A stretch of DNA of 54,842 bases. Origin: Pseudomonadota bacterium. GTDB lineage: Bacteria; Pseudomonadota; Gammaproteobacteria; Steroidobacterales; Steroidobacteraceae. Below are positions 33,616 through 43,198 of this stretch, piece by piece. A model generated the notes under the pieces. That model saw nothing but the letters and a program-made list of their open reading frames with translations. It did not search any database and was not told the DNA's origin. The stretch's first letter is position 1. Each line of letters begins with the position of its first letter. The translations under genes and the position numbers were made by a program. The DNA lies in assembly GCA_023433465.1 (NCBI GenBank), contig JAEZCR010000006.1, positions 1-54,842 on the forward strand. The letters are read 5' to 3'.

Positions 33616-34223
33616 GGCCTTCCAGCGCGCTGCTCGTCGGCGTGGTCAAGCTACTCGTCGGCGCCTATGCGCGCTGGATCGGCACCACGCCCGGCGATGC
33701 CCAGCGCATCTATTTCGCCAATCACACCAGCCACATCGACACGCTCGCGATCTGGTCGTCGCTGCCTCGCGGGCTGCGGCCGCGAACGCGCCCGATCGCG
33801 GCGCGGGATTACTGGGGCAAGGGCATCCGCAAGTACATCGCCACACGCGGCTTCGGCGCCGTACTCATCGACCGCAAGCGGGAAGACTCCAACGCGGATC
33901 CTCTCGATCCCCTGCGCGCGGCGCTGCGCACCGGCGACTCGCTGATCATCTTTCCGGAAGGCACCCGCGGCACGGATGCGCTGCCGGCGCGATTTCGCAG
34001 CGGGCTCTACCGCCTCGCGGAGGAATTTCCCTCCGTGGAGCTGGTGCCGGTCTACCTGGACAACCTGCATCGCAGCCTGCCGAAGGGCGCGCTGCTGCCG
34101 GTGCCGATGGTCTGCACGGTTCGCTTCGGCGCCCCGATCGCGCTCGCGCCGGGCGAGGAGAAGGAAATTTTCCTCGAGCGCGCCCGTGCGGCCGTGATCG
34201 CATTGTCGAGGATCGCCGCATGA
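33612..34223 (+). CDS. PlsC-family acyltransferase of the phospholipid module
   Basis: 203 residues. H-x4-D motif in FANHTSHIDTLAIW and motif III FPEGTRGTDALPARF; a late LVPVYLDNLHRSLPKG segment fits motif IV. A single N-terminal hydrophobic stretch suggests peripheral or monotopic membrane attachment. It could make phosphatidic acid for the CdsA homologue encoded next. ATGA-type 4-bp overlaps with both neighbours show one transcript. Confidence 0.87.
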   Translation: MRPSSALLVGVVKLLVGAYARWIGTTPGDAQRIYFANHTSHIDTLAIWSSLPRGLRPRTRPIAARDYWGKGIRKYIATRGFGAVLIDRKREDSNADPLDPLRAALRTGDSLIIFPEGTRGTDALPARFRSGLYRLAEEFPSVELVPVYLDNLHRSLPKGALLPVPMVCTVRFGAPIALAPGEEKEIFLERARAAVIALSRIAA

Positions 34224-35179
34224 CCGAGCATCTGCACAACATTCCGCGTGAATTCCTGTGGTTGTTCGGCAGCCTGGTGGTATTGCTCGGCGTCGCGTCG
34301 CTGATCGGCGCGGTGCTCGTCCGACGGCCCGCGGATGAGAAGAAGGCGGCGAGCCGCGCCAACCTGGTCGCGCGCATCAACGCGTGGTGGGTCATGGTCG
34401 GCATTCTCGCGGTCGCGTTCCTCACGGGGCCCACGACCACGCTGGTGCTGTTCGCGCTGGCCTCGTTTTTCGCACTGCGCGAGTTCATCACGCTGACACC
34501 AAGCCGGCCGGGCGACCGGCTGCCGCTGTCGCTCGCGTTCTTCCTCATCATTCCCGGGCAATACCTGCTGATCGGTCTCGACCGGTACGGGACGTTCGCG
34601 ATCTTCATCCACGTGTACGTGTTCCTGCTGCTGCCGTCGATCGCGGCGCTGCTCTCCGACATCGAGGACTTCCTTTCGCGCAGCGCCAAGCAGCAGTGGG
34701 CGCTCATGGTCACCGTGTACTGCCTGAGCCACGCGCCGGCGCTGCTGATGCTCGACATCGGTGGATACGAGGGGCGCAGCGCGCTGCTGCTGTTCTACCT
34801 GCTGCTGGTCGTGCAGATGAGCGACGTGATGCAGTACGTGTTCGGCAAACTGTTCGGAAAGACGAAGATCGCGCCGGTAGTCAGTCCGTCCAAGACGGTG
34901 GAAGGATTCATCGGCGGCGGACTCGCGGCGACCGGGATCGGCGCCGCGATGTGGTGGATCACGCCGTTCACGCCGCTGCAGTCCGCGGCCATTTCGGCGG
35001 TCATCGTCATCATGGGATTTCTCGGCGGCCTCACACTCTCGGCCGTCAAGCGCAGTCTCGGCGCGAAGGACTGGGGTGTCATGATCGAGGGACATGGGGG
35101 CATGCTGGATCGCATGGACTCGATCTGCTTCGCGGCGCCCGTGTTCTTTCACATCGTGCGATTCTTCTTCGCCGGGTGA
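34220..35179 (+). CDS. Phosphatidate cytidylyltransferase, CdsA family (YnbB-like)
   Basis: 319 residues with about eight membrane helices. The CDS signature is nearly complete near the C-terminus: SAVKRSLGAKDWG followed by HGGMLDRMDS (one position differs from the published pattern, where E replaces P/G). An upstream PSKTVEGFIGG motif is also typical. It forms CDP-diacylglycerol from phosphatidic acid and CTP. The housekeeping cdsA normally sits with uppS and dxr; this copy is with a CDP-alcohol transferase, so it is likely a dedicated paralogue. It is followed by a 272-bp gap with nothing recognisable. Confidence 0.9.
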   Translation: MTEHLHNIPREFLWLFGSLVVLLGVASLIGAVLVRRPADEKKAASRANLVARINAWWVMVGILAVAFLTGPTTTLVLFALASFFALREFITLTPSRPGDRLPLSLAFFLIIPGQYLLIGLDRYGTFAIFIHVYVFLLLPSIAALLSDIEDFLSRSAKQQWALMVTVYCLSHAPALLMLDIGGYEGRSALLLFYLLLVVQMSDVMQYVFGKLFGKTKIAPVVSPSKTVEGFIGGGLAATGIGAAMWWITPFTPLQSAAISAVIVIMGFLGGLTLSAVKRSLGAKDWGVMIEGHGGMLDRMDSICFAAPVFFHIVRFFFAG

Positions 35180-35451
35180 CATCGCAAATGCGCCGGATAC
35201 TGTCACGCCGGAGGGCTTCACGCGCCCGGTCGATGGCCCCGGGCCCAACGCGAACATCGCGGTCACGGTGAATGCGTCCGGGTTCATGGCCGCCTTCGTC
35301 CGGAATATGACCAACCACTGAGCGCCAACACTCCCGCGGCGAGATTGCTGTAGGGCTTCCTGACCAGCACGCAACTCGCGAAATTGTAGGAGAAACCCTG
35401 TAGGTAGCGGCAAAGTTCGCGTGCGATAGTTTGGCCGTCCAGTAACAGCCG

Positions 35452-37473
35452 ATGGCTACCTCGCTCATGCGCCGACGCGATTGGACAACTTCGGCATTCG
35501 CCTCGTGCGTGCCCCTGCTCGCATGCGGCCTCGTGCACGCGAAGAACGTGGACCAGCTGTCCGAGCTCAAGCAGATGACGGTCGACGAGTTGCTCAACGT
35601 CGAGGTCACCTCCGTGTCGCGGGCCGAGGAAGGACTGCGCGACGCGGCCGCGGCCATCTTCGTCGTCACACAGGAGGACCTGAGACGCACCGGCGTGACC
35701 ACCATGCCGGAAGCGCTGCGGTTGGCGCCCGGCATCAACGTCGCGCGGCAAAGTTCCAGTTCCTGGGCCGTGAGCGCGCGCGGCTTCAGCTCCATCGCGT
35801 CCGAGAAGCTGCTGGTGCTGTCGGACACGCGCAGCATCTACACGCCGCTGTTCTCTGGCGTGCAGTGGGACGTGCAGGACTATCTACTTGCCGACGTCGA
35901 GCGCGTCGAGGTGATCCGCGGGCCGGGCGCGACGATGTGGGGTTCGAACGCCGTCAACGGCGTCATCAACGTCACGACGCGCAGCGCGCGCGATACGCAC
36001 GGCGCGTACGTCGAGGCCGGCGCGGGCACGTTCGAGAATTACTTCATGGGCGCGCGATATGGCGGCGAGACCCGCGGCGGCATGCACTACCGCGTGTTCG
36101 GCCGCTATTTCGACCGAGATGGAACGGTGAACCCGAACCCGGCGGTGGATGACGCGTGGAACCGAGGGAGCATCGGCTTCCGCACCGACTGGGATTCCGG
36201 GACCGGCGACTCGTGGACGATGCAGGGCGATGCATACGCGGGGACGATCGGGCAGTTCGTGCCCGCGATCACGATCATCGGGCGAACGCCGCCGCCCCCG
36301 CCGTATGACGTCGATGTGCGCGGCGGCAACCTGCTCGCGCGCTGGCGCCATGACACGGGCGAGGATTCGGACGTGCAGCTGCGCGCGTATTACGACTACA
36401 CGCGGCGCGACGACCCGAGTTTCATCGACACGCTCCACACCTTCGATGTCGACCTGCAGCGGCGCCACTCGCCAATGGGGCGGCACGACGTGCTCTGGGG
36501 CGTCGCGATGCGCCTCACGTCCAACCGCAATCGCAGCGGTGGCATCTTCGCGGTCGATCCCGAGCAGTCGGACGACATGCTCTACAGCGGATTCATCCAG
36601 GACCGCATCGCGCTCAGCGACGCGGTGAAGCTGACGCTCGGCACCAAGCTCGAACACAACGATTTCTCGGGCTTCGAGGTGCAGCCGAGCGTGCGCCTGG
36701 CGTGGTCGCCGAACTACGAGCAGACGCTCTGGACCGCCATTTCGCGGGCTGTGCGCGTGCCGACGCGGCTCGAACGCGACATCGCGATCGATCTGAGTGG
36801 TGATCCCGCGGAGAATCCGACCGCGCGCCTGCTCGGCAACCGTGACTTCGGCTCTGAGGAGCTCGTCGCCTACGAGGCGGGCTATCGCTGGCAGCCGCGC
36901 GACAACCTGTCGTTCGACCTCGCGCTCTATTTCAACGATTACGACGAACTTAGCTCGCTCGAGATAGGCGAACCCTTCATAGACTCGAGCGATGGTCGCC
37001 TCGTCTTCCCCATACTCAACCAGAATCTCACCAGCGGCCGCTCGCGCGGCGCCGAACTACTCGCCGAATGGGCGCCGGCGGACAACTGGCGGCTGTCGGC
37101 GAGTTACTCGCATGTCGATCTCGAGCTCGAATCCTCGGGTGATGATCTCAATCGCGGCGTCTGGATCGACGGGTCCACGCCGCGCAACCAGGTCGGCCTG
37201 CGCTCGTTGTGGAATGTCTCGGAGCGGTTCGAGCTCGACGCGCAATATCGCTACGTCTCGCGGCTCCGGCGCATCCCGGTCGATCCCACGGGCGCAGGGG
37301 TCGACGCCTACTCGGAGCTCGACCTGCGCTTCGGCTGGATGATCGGGCCCGGCTGGCACCTTTCGATCGTCGGTCAGAACCTGCTGAACAGCGAACACGT
37401 CGAGTTCGGTCCGGCGGACGCGAGCGGCGCGATCGAGCGTTCCGCCTATCTCAAGGTCGAGTGGCGTCTCTAG
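35452..37473 (+). CDS. TonB-dependent receptor of the YfiR/histidine-kinase operon
   Basis: 673 residues, compact. Signal peptide (about 1-30), then LSELKQMTVDELLNVEVTSVSRAEE, the N-terminal motif of small siderophore/vitamin-type receptors. Plug domain (LRLAPGINVARQSSSSWAVSARGF, DVERVEVIRGPGATMWGSNAVNGVINV), then a 22-strand-type barrel ending LKVEWRL. The start at 35452 was kept; ATG 35467 is also possible. The stop codon shares a base with the GTG of the YfiR gene (TAGTG), so the receptor is translationally linked to a periplasmic regulator. Ligand unknown. Confidence 0.92.
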   Translation: MATSLMRRRDWTTSAFASCVPLLACGLVHAKNVDQLSELKQMTVDELLNVEVTSVSRAEEGLRDAAAAIFVVTQEDLRRTGVTTMPEALRLAPGINVARQSSSSWAVSARGFSSIASEKLLVLSDTRSIYTPLFSGVQWDVQDYLLADVERVEVIRGPGATMWGSNAVNGVINVTTRSARDTHGAYVEAGAGTFENYFMGARYGGETRGGMHYRVFGRYFDRDGTVNPNPAVDDAWNRGSIGFRTDWDSGTGDSWTMQGDAYAGTIGQFVPAITIIGRTPPPPPYDVDVRGGNLLARWRHDTGEDSDVQLRAYYDYTRRDDPSFIDTLHTFDVDLQRRHSPMGRHDVLWGVAMRLTSNRNRSGGIFAVDPEQSDDMLYSGFIQDRIALSDAVKLTLGTKLEHNDFSGFEVQPSVRLAWSPNYEQTLWTAISRAVRVPTRLERDIAIDLSGDPAENPTARLLGNRDFGSEELVAYEAGYRWQPRDNLSFDLALYFNDYDELSSLEIGEPFIDSSDGRLVFPILNQNLTSGRSRGAELLAEWAPADNWRLSASYSHVDLELESSGDDLNRGVWIDGSTPRNQVGLRSLWNVSERFELDAQYRYVSRLRRIPVDPTGAGVDAYSELDLRFGWMIGPGWHLSIVGQNLLNSEHVEFGPADASGAIERSAYLKVEWRL

Positions 37474-38021
37474 TGGGCGTGCGGAACACACTGCTGCGCG
37501 TGGCCGCGGCCGCGTTCCTTTCACTGCACGCCTCCGGGGCGGCGGCCCCGCCCGGCGAGTACCAGGTCAAGGCGGTGTTCCTGTTCAATTTCGGCCAGTT
37601 CGTCGAATGGCCCGCGCATGCGTACGAGTCCGCCTCCGCGCCGTTCGTCATCTGCGTCATCGGTGAGGATCCCTTCGGAAAGACACTCGACGAAGTAGTT
37701 CGGGGGGAGACGCTGGGCGCGCATCCGCTCGCCGTGAGGCGCGTCAGGAACACGGACGACGTCGCCGACTGCAACATCCTGTTCATCGGACGCACCGAGG
37801 CCGCGCGACTTTCGGAAGTGCTGGACGCCGTGCGCGGAAAGAGCGTTCTTACCGTCACCGACATCGTCGGCGCCGAACGCGAGGGCGCGATCATCGTGTT
37901 GTTCAACGAGAACAACCGCATCCGCATGCGCATCAACCTGGCCGCGGCGCGCGCGAGCCAGCTCGTGATCAGTTCGAAACTGCTGCGGCCCGCGGAAGTC
38001 ATCGGCGCGGAGGGCATGTGA
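37473..38021 (+). CDS. YfiR-family periplasmic regulator (DUF4154)
   Basis: 182 residues from a GTG at 37473 (a second GTG lies at 37479). Signal peptide ending near LHASGAAA, then the YfiR fold: YQVKAVFLFNFGQFVEWP, FVICVIGEDPFGKTLDEVV, NILFIGRTEAARLSEVL and LTVTDIVGAEREGAIIVLF, then NNRIRMRINLAAARASQL near the C-terminus. In Pseudomonas YfiR binds the periplasmic CHASE8 domain of the diguanylate cyclase YfiN and represses it. Here the partner encoded next is a CHASE8 histidine kinase. GTGA overlap with that gene. Confidence 0.92.
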   Translation: MGVRNTLLRVAAAAFLSLHASGAAAPPGEYQVKAVFLFNFGQFVEWPAHAYESASAPFVICVIGEDPFGKTLDEVVRGETLGAHPLAVRRVRNTDDVADCNILFIGRTEAARLSEVLDAVRGKSVLTVTDIVGAEREGAIIVLFNENNRIRMRINLAAARASQLVISSKLLRPAEVIGAEGM

Positions 38022-40438
38022 CGAAGCGCCCGCCGGTACCGCTGCAACGCAAGCTGAGCGCGATCACGCTGACCACCTGCGGTATCGCGCTCCTGATCAC
38101 GATCGCACTGTTCCTGCTGGGTGAAGTGCTGCTGTCGCGCCAGCAGAACCTCAAGCAGCTCGAGATCCTGAGCCAGGCGATCGCCTCCAACAGCACGGCC
38201 GCGCTCGCATTCGAAAATCCCGAGGACGCGCGAGTCGTGTTGTCGGCGCTGCGCTCCGATCCACACATCGTTTCAGCCGCGCTCTACAGGCCCGACGACA
38301 CGTTGTTCGCCACGTACCCCGGGCAGGCGACGGACGATGTGCCCGCCACGGCCCCGGCGCCCGGACACCGCTTCGAGCATGGCCATCTCGTCGCGGTCTC
38401 CGCGGTGCGCGAGGGGGAAAGGAACCTCGGCACGCTCACTGTCCATGCGGACATGTCCGCGATCTACGAACGCGTCGGCATGTACGCGCTGATCGCGACG
38501 CTCGTGATCGCGCTCGCGCTGATCGCGGCCTGGGCCGTTTCGCGGCGGCTGCAACGCCAGCTTTCCGAACCGATCCTCGCGCTGGCCGCCACCGCCGAGG
38601 TGGTCTCGACCCGGCACGACTACAGCGTGCGCGCGCGAAGTCCGGGCATCAACGAGCTCGATGCGCTCACCGACGCGTTCAACCACATGCTCACGCAGAC
38701 CGGACAGTACGAAGGCCGGCTCAGCACGCAGGTGAGCCGGCTCGCGTTGCTGCAGGAGATCACGCACAGCATCGGTTCGCGTCACGACCTGCTCAGCATC
38801 TTCCAGGTCGTGCTCGGCAGTCTCGAGGCGCACCTGCCTATCCACTTCGGCTGCGTGTGCCTGCACGACCCCGCGAATGGCGCGATCACGGTCGAAGCCG
38901 TCGGGCCGCTGAGCAGCAGCGAGGCGGCGGCGCTCGAGCTGCCGGTGCGCGAGTCGGTGCCGGTAGGGCAGAACGGGCTGTATCGCGCGCTGCAGGGCAC
39001 GCTGATCCACGAGCCCGATGTGACGAAGGTGCCGTCGCCGTTCGCGCAGCGCTTCGCGCGCGCCGGATTCAATTCGCTGGTGATCGCGCCGCTCGCGGTG
39101 GAGTCGAGCGTGTTCGGCGTGCTGGTCGCGGCCCGGCGCCCCGCGCACTCGTTCTCGAGCACCGATTGCGAATTCCTCAAGCAGTTGAGCGAACACGTGG
39201 CGCTCGCCTCGCACCAGGCTCAGCTCTACCAGGCGCTGCAGCGTGCGTACGAGGACCTGCGCCACAGCCAGCAATCGGTCCTGCAGAACGAACGCCTGCG
39301 CGCGCTGGGTCAGATGGCGAGCGGCATCGCGCACGACATCAACAACGCGATCTCGCCGGTTTCGCTGTACACCGAACTACTGCTCCAGCAGGAGCGGCAG
39401 ATCTCGCCCGAAGGGCGCAACCGGCTCGCGACGATGCAGCGCGCGATCGAGGATGTCGCGGGAACCATCGAGCGCATGCGCGAATTCTACCGGCCGCGCG
39501 AGGCGGCGCGCTCGTTTCACCGCATCGACGTGCACAGCGTCATCGACCAGGTGCTCGATCTCACGCAACCGCGCTGGCGCGCGCTGCCGCAGGAGCGCGG
39601 CATCGACATCGAGCTCGCGCGCGACTTCGCGCCCGCCCGGCTCGAGATCCTCGGCGACGAAGTCGAGATGCGCGATGCGCTGACCAACCTCGTGTTCAAC
39701 GCGGTCGACGCGATGCCCGAGGGCGGCACGCTCAAGATTTCGACGCACGTCGCCGCAAGCGATCTCAACGCGACGAATGTCTACATCGAGGTTTCGGACA
39801 GCGGCATCGGCATGGACGAGGACACGCGCCGTCGGTGCGTCGAGCCGTTCTTCACCACGAAGGGCGAGCGTGGCACCGGGCTCGGTCTCGCGTCGGTGTA
39901 CGGAATGCTCCAGCGTCATGACGCCGAGCTCGAGATCGATAGCACGCCCGGCAAGGGAACGACGATGCGCATGGTCTTCCCGCAGTTCGTCGAACGCGGA
40001 TCGAGCGCCGCGCTCGGCGCGTCGCCCGCGGCGATCCGCCGGAAGCTCAAGGTCCTGGTCGTCGACGACGACCCCGTGCTGAGCCGCTCGCTCGACGATG
40101 CGCTCGCGACCGACAGTCACCAGGTTCAGCTCGCTGCGGGCGGACAGGCGGGCATCGATGCCTTCGCCGCGGCTCACAAGGCCGGGCGCGCGTTCGATAT
40201 CGTCATCACCGACCTCGGCATGCCGCGCGTCGACGGCCGCAAGGTCGCCGAGTCGATCAAGGCGCTGTCGCCCGGGACACCTGTGATCCTCCTGACCGGC
40301 TGGGGGCAGAGGCTGCTCGACGAGGGCGACATTCCGCCCAACATCAACATGATCCTGAGCAAGCCGCCGCGGCTCGCCCAGCTACGCGCGGCGATCGCCG
40401 AACTCGTGCCCCGGGAAGCGACCGAGGCGGTGCGGTAG
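38018..40438 (+). CDS. Hybrid histidine kinase with CHASE8, HAMP, GAF and receiver domains
   Basis: 806 residues with a GTG start. Order: membrane helix 1 (about 18-38); periplasmic CHASE8 domain (about 40-150: AIASNSTAALAFENPEDARVVL, then LRSDPHIVSAALYRPD); helix 2 (about 152-172); HAMP (about 173-230); GAF (about 250-405); HisKA with His439 (GIAHDINNAI); HATPase_c with N-box (LTNLVFNAVDAMPEGG), VSDSGIGMD and GERGTGLGLASVYG; C-terminal receiver with Asp732 (VITDLGMPRVDG). CHASE8 is the YfiN-type sensor, so the YfiR homologue should control it. No separate response regulator with an output domain is encoded nearby, so the relay partner is unknown. Confidence 0.93.
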   Translation: MTKRPPVPLQRKLSAITLTTCGIALLITIALFLLGEVLLSRQQNLKQLEILSQAIASNSTAALAFENPEDARVVLSALRSDPHIVSAALYRPDDTLFATYPGQATDDVPATAPAPGHRFEHGHLVAVSAVREGERNLGTLTVHADMSAIYERVGMYALIATLVIALALIAAWAVSRRLQRQLSEPILALAATAEVVSTRHDYSVRARSPGINELDALTDAFNHMLTQTGQYEGRLSTQVSRLALLQEITHSIGSRHDLLSIFQVVLGSLEAHLPIHFGCVCLHDPANGAITVEAVGPLSSSEAAALELPVRESVPVGQNGLYRALQGTLIHEPDVTKVPSPFAQRFARAGFNSLVIAPLAVESSVFGVLVAARRPAHSFSSTDCEFLKQLSEHVALASHQAQLYQALQRAYEDLRHSQQSVLQNERLRALGQMASGIAHDINNAISPVSLYTELLLQQERQISPEGRNRLATMQRAIEDVAGTIERMREFYRPREAARSFHRIDVHSVIDQVLDLTQPRWRALPQERGIDIELARDFAPARLEILGDEVEMRDALTNLVFNAVDAMPEGGTLKISTHVAASDLNATNVYIEVSDSGIGMDEDTRRRCVEPFFTTKGERGTGLGLASVYGMLQRHDAELEIDSTPGKGTTMRMVFPQFVERGSSAALGASPAAIRRKLKVLVVDDDPVLSRSLDDALATDSHQVQLAAGGQAGIDAFAAAHKAGRAFDIVITDLGMPRVDGRKVAESIKALSPGTPVILLTGWGQRLLDEGDIPPNINMILSKPPRLAQLRAAIAELVPREATEAVR

Positions 40439-40507
40439 CCTTCCGTCTTATTCACGGGCGGACTTCTCCCGCCGACACTGCGACCTCCTTTTCAGCGGAG
40501 GCGCGCC

Positions 40508-41563
40508 ATGTCCAGGTCGGGCCGGTCGTGGGTCGGGGTCATCGGGGTCTGCCTCGGTGCGGTGCTATCTACCGGCGCGTCGGGCACGGCGCGCGAGAAG
40601 GTCGACATCGTGCACCTGCGGAACGGCGACCGCGTGACGGGGGAGATCGTCGCGCTGGAGTACGGTGAACTGCGGCTCAGCACGGAGTCGATGTCGACCG
40701 TCGCCATCGAATGGCTGGACGTGGTCAACGTCGAAAGCGCCCAGATGTTCGTCGTCGAAGACGACATGGGCGGACGGTTTCATGGCTCACTCGGTGAGCG
40801 CGCGCCGCGCGGGCAGCTCGCCGTGCGGTTTTCTCCCGAGGAGCGGCAGTCGATCGAGCTGTCGCGTGTCACGCGCATCGCGCCGTCCGAGAAGACTTTC
40901 TTCCGGCGTCTCGAAGGGTCGTTCTCCGTGGGTCTCGACTACGCCAAGGCGAGCGACATCATGACGCTCGGCGGCTCGGCAAATTTCGCGTACCGCGCGC
41001 CGACGTTCGCCTGGGCGCTCGATCTCGACGCGCATTCGACCAAGGATCCGCAGCAGGGCACGCTCGATCGCAGCAACGTGGGCTTTCACTACCAGTGGTT
41101 CCGGCCGAACCGCCGGTTCTGGTCCGGCATCACCTCGCTCGAGCGCAACGAAGAGACCGGCATCGAGGCGCGATTCACGCTCGGCGGTGGCGTGGGGCGG
41201 TACTTCTACCAGAGCGCTCGCGCGGAATTCTCGGCACTGCTCGGCCTGGTCGCGCTCGACGAGTGGGCCACAGGGATCAACGACAGCCAGCAAAGCCTCG
41301 AGGCGCTCGCGGGCGGGACCTGGCGGATCTTCAAGTTCAACCAGCCGAAGGTCTCACTGAACTCGACGCTGCAGCTCTTTCACAGCCTCACCGAATCGGA
41401 CCGCAACCGCACGAAGCTGAACTTTTCGTTGCGGCAGGAGATCGTCTCGGACCTGTTCATCGACGTGTCGCTCTATCACAGCTACGACACGAATCCGCCG
41501 GATCCCGCCGCGGAGAAGGACGACTACGGCCTGACGACTTCGCTGGGTTATTCCTTCAATTGA
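40508..41563 (+). CDS. DUF481 (YdiY-like) outer-membrane protein
   Basis: 351 residues. Signal peptide (ends near STGASGTA), then a small N-terminal domain (VDIVHLRNGDRVTGEIVALEYGELRLST, about 30-110) and a C-terminal beta-barrel of the DUF481 type (residues about 135-351: SVGLDYAKASDIMTLGG to the terminal YSFN). Function unknown; the barrel probably sits in the outer membrane. It begins 69 bp after the kinase with a CGGAGG ribosome site, so co-transcription is possible. Its stop is directly next to the convergent amidase stop (no bases between). Confidence 0.85.
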   Translation: MSRSGRSWVGVIGVCLGAVLSTGASGTAREKVDIVHLRNGDRVTGEIVALEYGELRLSTESMSTVAIEWLDVVNVESAQMFVVEDDMGGRFHGSLGERAPRGQLAVRFSPEERQSIELSRVTRIAPSEKTFFRRLEGSFSVGLDYAKASDIMTLGGSANFAYRAPTFAWALDLDAHSTKDPQQGTLDRSNVGFHYQWFRPNRRFWSGITSLERNEETGIEARFTLGGGVGRYFYQSARAEFSALLGLVALDEWATGINDSQQSLEALAGGTWRIFKFNQPKVSLNSTLQLFHSLTESDRNRTKLNFSLRQEIVSDLFIDVSLYHSYDTNPPDPAAEKDDYGLTTSLGYSFN

Positions 41564-43111
41564 TCACGGACCCTTGCGCCGCGCCCGCGCCTGCTCGAAC
41601 GCATGACCGATCGCGAGCAGCGTCTTCTCCGACCACGCGGGGCCCATGATCGAAAGACCCACCGGAAGGCCGGACACATCTCCCATCGGCACGGTGAGAT
41701 GCGGATAGCCGCTGACGGCCGACAGCATCGTGGAGGAGGCGATCGATGGATCGCCATTCACGAGATCGATGGTCCAGGCCGGACCATAGGTCGGCGAAAT
41801 CAGGGCGACCACCCGGCTCTCTCCGAGTAGTTTGTCCAGGCCTTCCTTGCCGGCGATGAGCCGGGCGCGCTCGAAGGCTTTCACGTACTTTGGATCGTCG
41901 AGGCCGTCGGTGGCCTGCGCCTGCACGAACAAGTCCTGGCCGAAATGGACGGTCTCGCGCGGCTCCGAGGCGTTGAACACGATCAGGTCCTCGAGCGTGC
42001 GCGTCTTCACCGCCGCGGGCGTCGTCGCGAGATAGGCGTTGAGTCCGACCTTGAACTCGGTGAGCAGCAACGTGAGCTCGTGTTCGCCGATGTCCGCGAA
42101 ATCGAATTGTTCGATTTCGACGAGTTCCGCGCCCTGGGCCCTCAGCACTTCGAGGGCGGCGTTGAATGCCGCCTCGGTCTGCGGTGAAAACCCGCTGATG
42201 AAACGCGCGACGCCGAGGCGAGTGCCCTTCAATGCATCGGGGTCGAGCGCGCCACGGTAATCCTCGACGGGACGCTTCGGATCCGCGAGGGCAGCAAGCA
42301 GTAGCGCGGTGTCCGCCACGGTCAACGTCATCGGACCGGCGGTGTCCTGCGTGTGACTGATCGGCACGATGCCATCGGCGGGGATCAGACCCACGGTCGG
42401 CTTGATGCCGACCAACCCGTTGACCGATGACGGGCAGGTCACCGAACCGTTCGTCTCGGTGCCAATGGCCGCCGGCGCAAGTCCCGCCGCGACCGCCGTG
42501 CCGGATCCGGAGCTCGAACCGCACGCGGTGCGGCGCGGATCGTGCGGATTCACCGCGAGTCCGCCGACCGCGCTCCAGCCGCTCGACGACCACATCGAGC
42601 GGAAGTTCGCCCACTCCGACAGATTGGTCTTCGCGATCACGATGACGCCCGCGGCCGCGAGCCGGTCGACGAGGGGCGCATTGCGCTCGCGCAGGTTTTC
42701 GGCGAGCGCGAGCGAGCCGGCCGTGGTCACCGTGCCGGCCATGTCGATGTTGTCCTTGATGACGATGGGCACGCCGTGCAGCGGTCCGCGTAGTTTGCCG
42801 GCCGCGCGTTCGGCGTCGAGCCGCTTCGCCACGTCGAGCGCGGCGGGATTCAACGAGATGATCGAGTGCAGCTCGCCATCGCAATTGCGGATGCGCTGCT
42901 GGTAGGCGCGAACCAGGTCGGTGGACGTCGCTCGTTTTGCGGCGAGCGCGGCCGAGAGGTCCTCGAGCGTCGCATTCGCGAGATCGAGCTTTCCGGCCTT
43001 CGCGGGTCTCTCGCAGGAGAGAGCGGCCCATCCATTGGAAGAAAGCGACAGAGCGGCAAGCGCGAGCCAGAGAACGCGGGATCCGAACGAACGCGGCGAC
43101 GAATTCCTCAT
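41564..43111 (-). CDS. Secreted amidase, amidase-signature family
   Basis: 515 residues from the ATG at 43111 (ribosome site GAGGGAGA). Signal peptide about 1-29 (ends NGWAA). The Ser-cisSer-Lys triad is visible: Lys119 (VIKDNIDMAG), Ser199 (ACGSSSGSG) and Ser223 (ETNGSVTCPSS). Amidase-signature enzymes hydrolyse amides, including peptide, fatty-acid and aryl amides; substrate unknown. The signal peptide places it in the periplasm. It lies 87 bp downstream of the FAD oxidase on the same strand. Confidence 0.92.
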   Translation of the reverse strand: MRNSSPRSFGSRVLWLALAALSLSSNGWAALSCERPAKAGKLDLANATLEDLSAALAAKRATSTDLVRAYQQRIRNCDGELHSIISLNPAALDVAKRLDAERAAGKLRGPLHGVPIVIKDNIDMAGTVTTAGSLALAENLRERNAPLVDRLAAAGVIVIAKTNLSEWANFRSMWSSSGWSAVGGLAVNPHDPRRTACGSSSGSGTAVAAGLAPAAIGTETNGSVTCPSSVNGLVGIKPTVGLIPADGIVPISHTQDTAGPMTLTVADTALLLAALADPKRPVEDYRGALDPDALKGTRLGVARFISGFSPQTEAAFNAALEVLRAQGAELVEIEQFDFADIGEHELTLLLTEFKVGLNAYLATTPAAVKTRTLEDLIVFNASEPRETVHFGQDLFVQAQATDGLDDPKYVKAFERARLIAGKEGLDKLLGESRVVALISPTYGPAWTIDLVNGDPSIASSTMLSAVSGYPHLTVPMGDVSGLPVGLSIMGPAWSEKTLLAIGHAFEQARARRKGP

Positions 43112-43198
43112 GATGATCTCCCTCGGGCCGTGTCTGCCTGCCCCGCGGGCACGGTACACGCAAGCGCCGAGCGACGGCAACGAGGAACAACGGCACGA

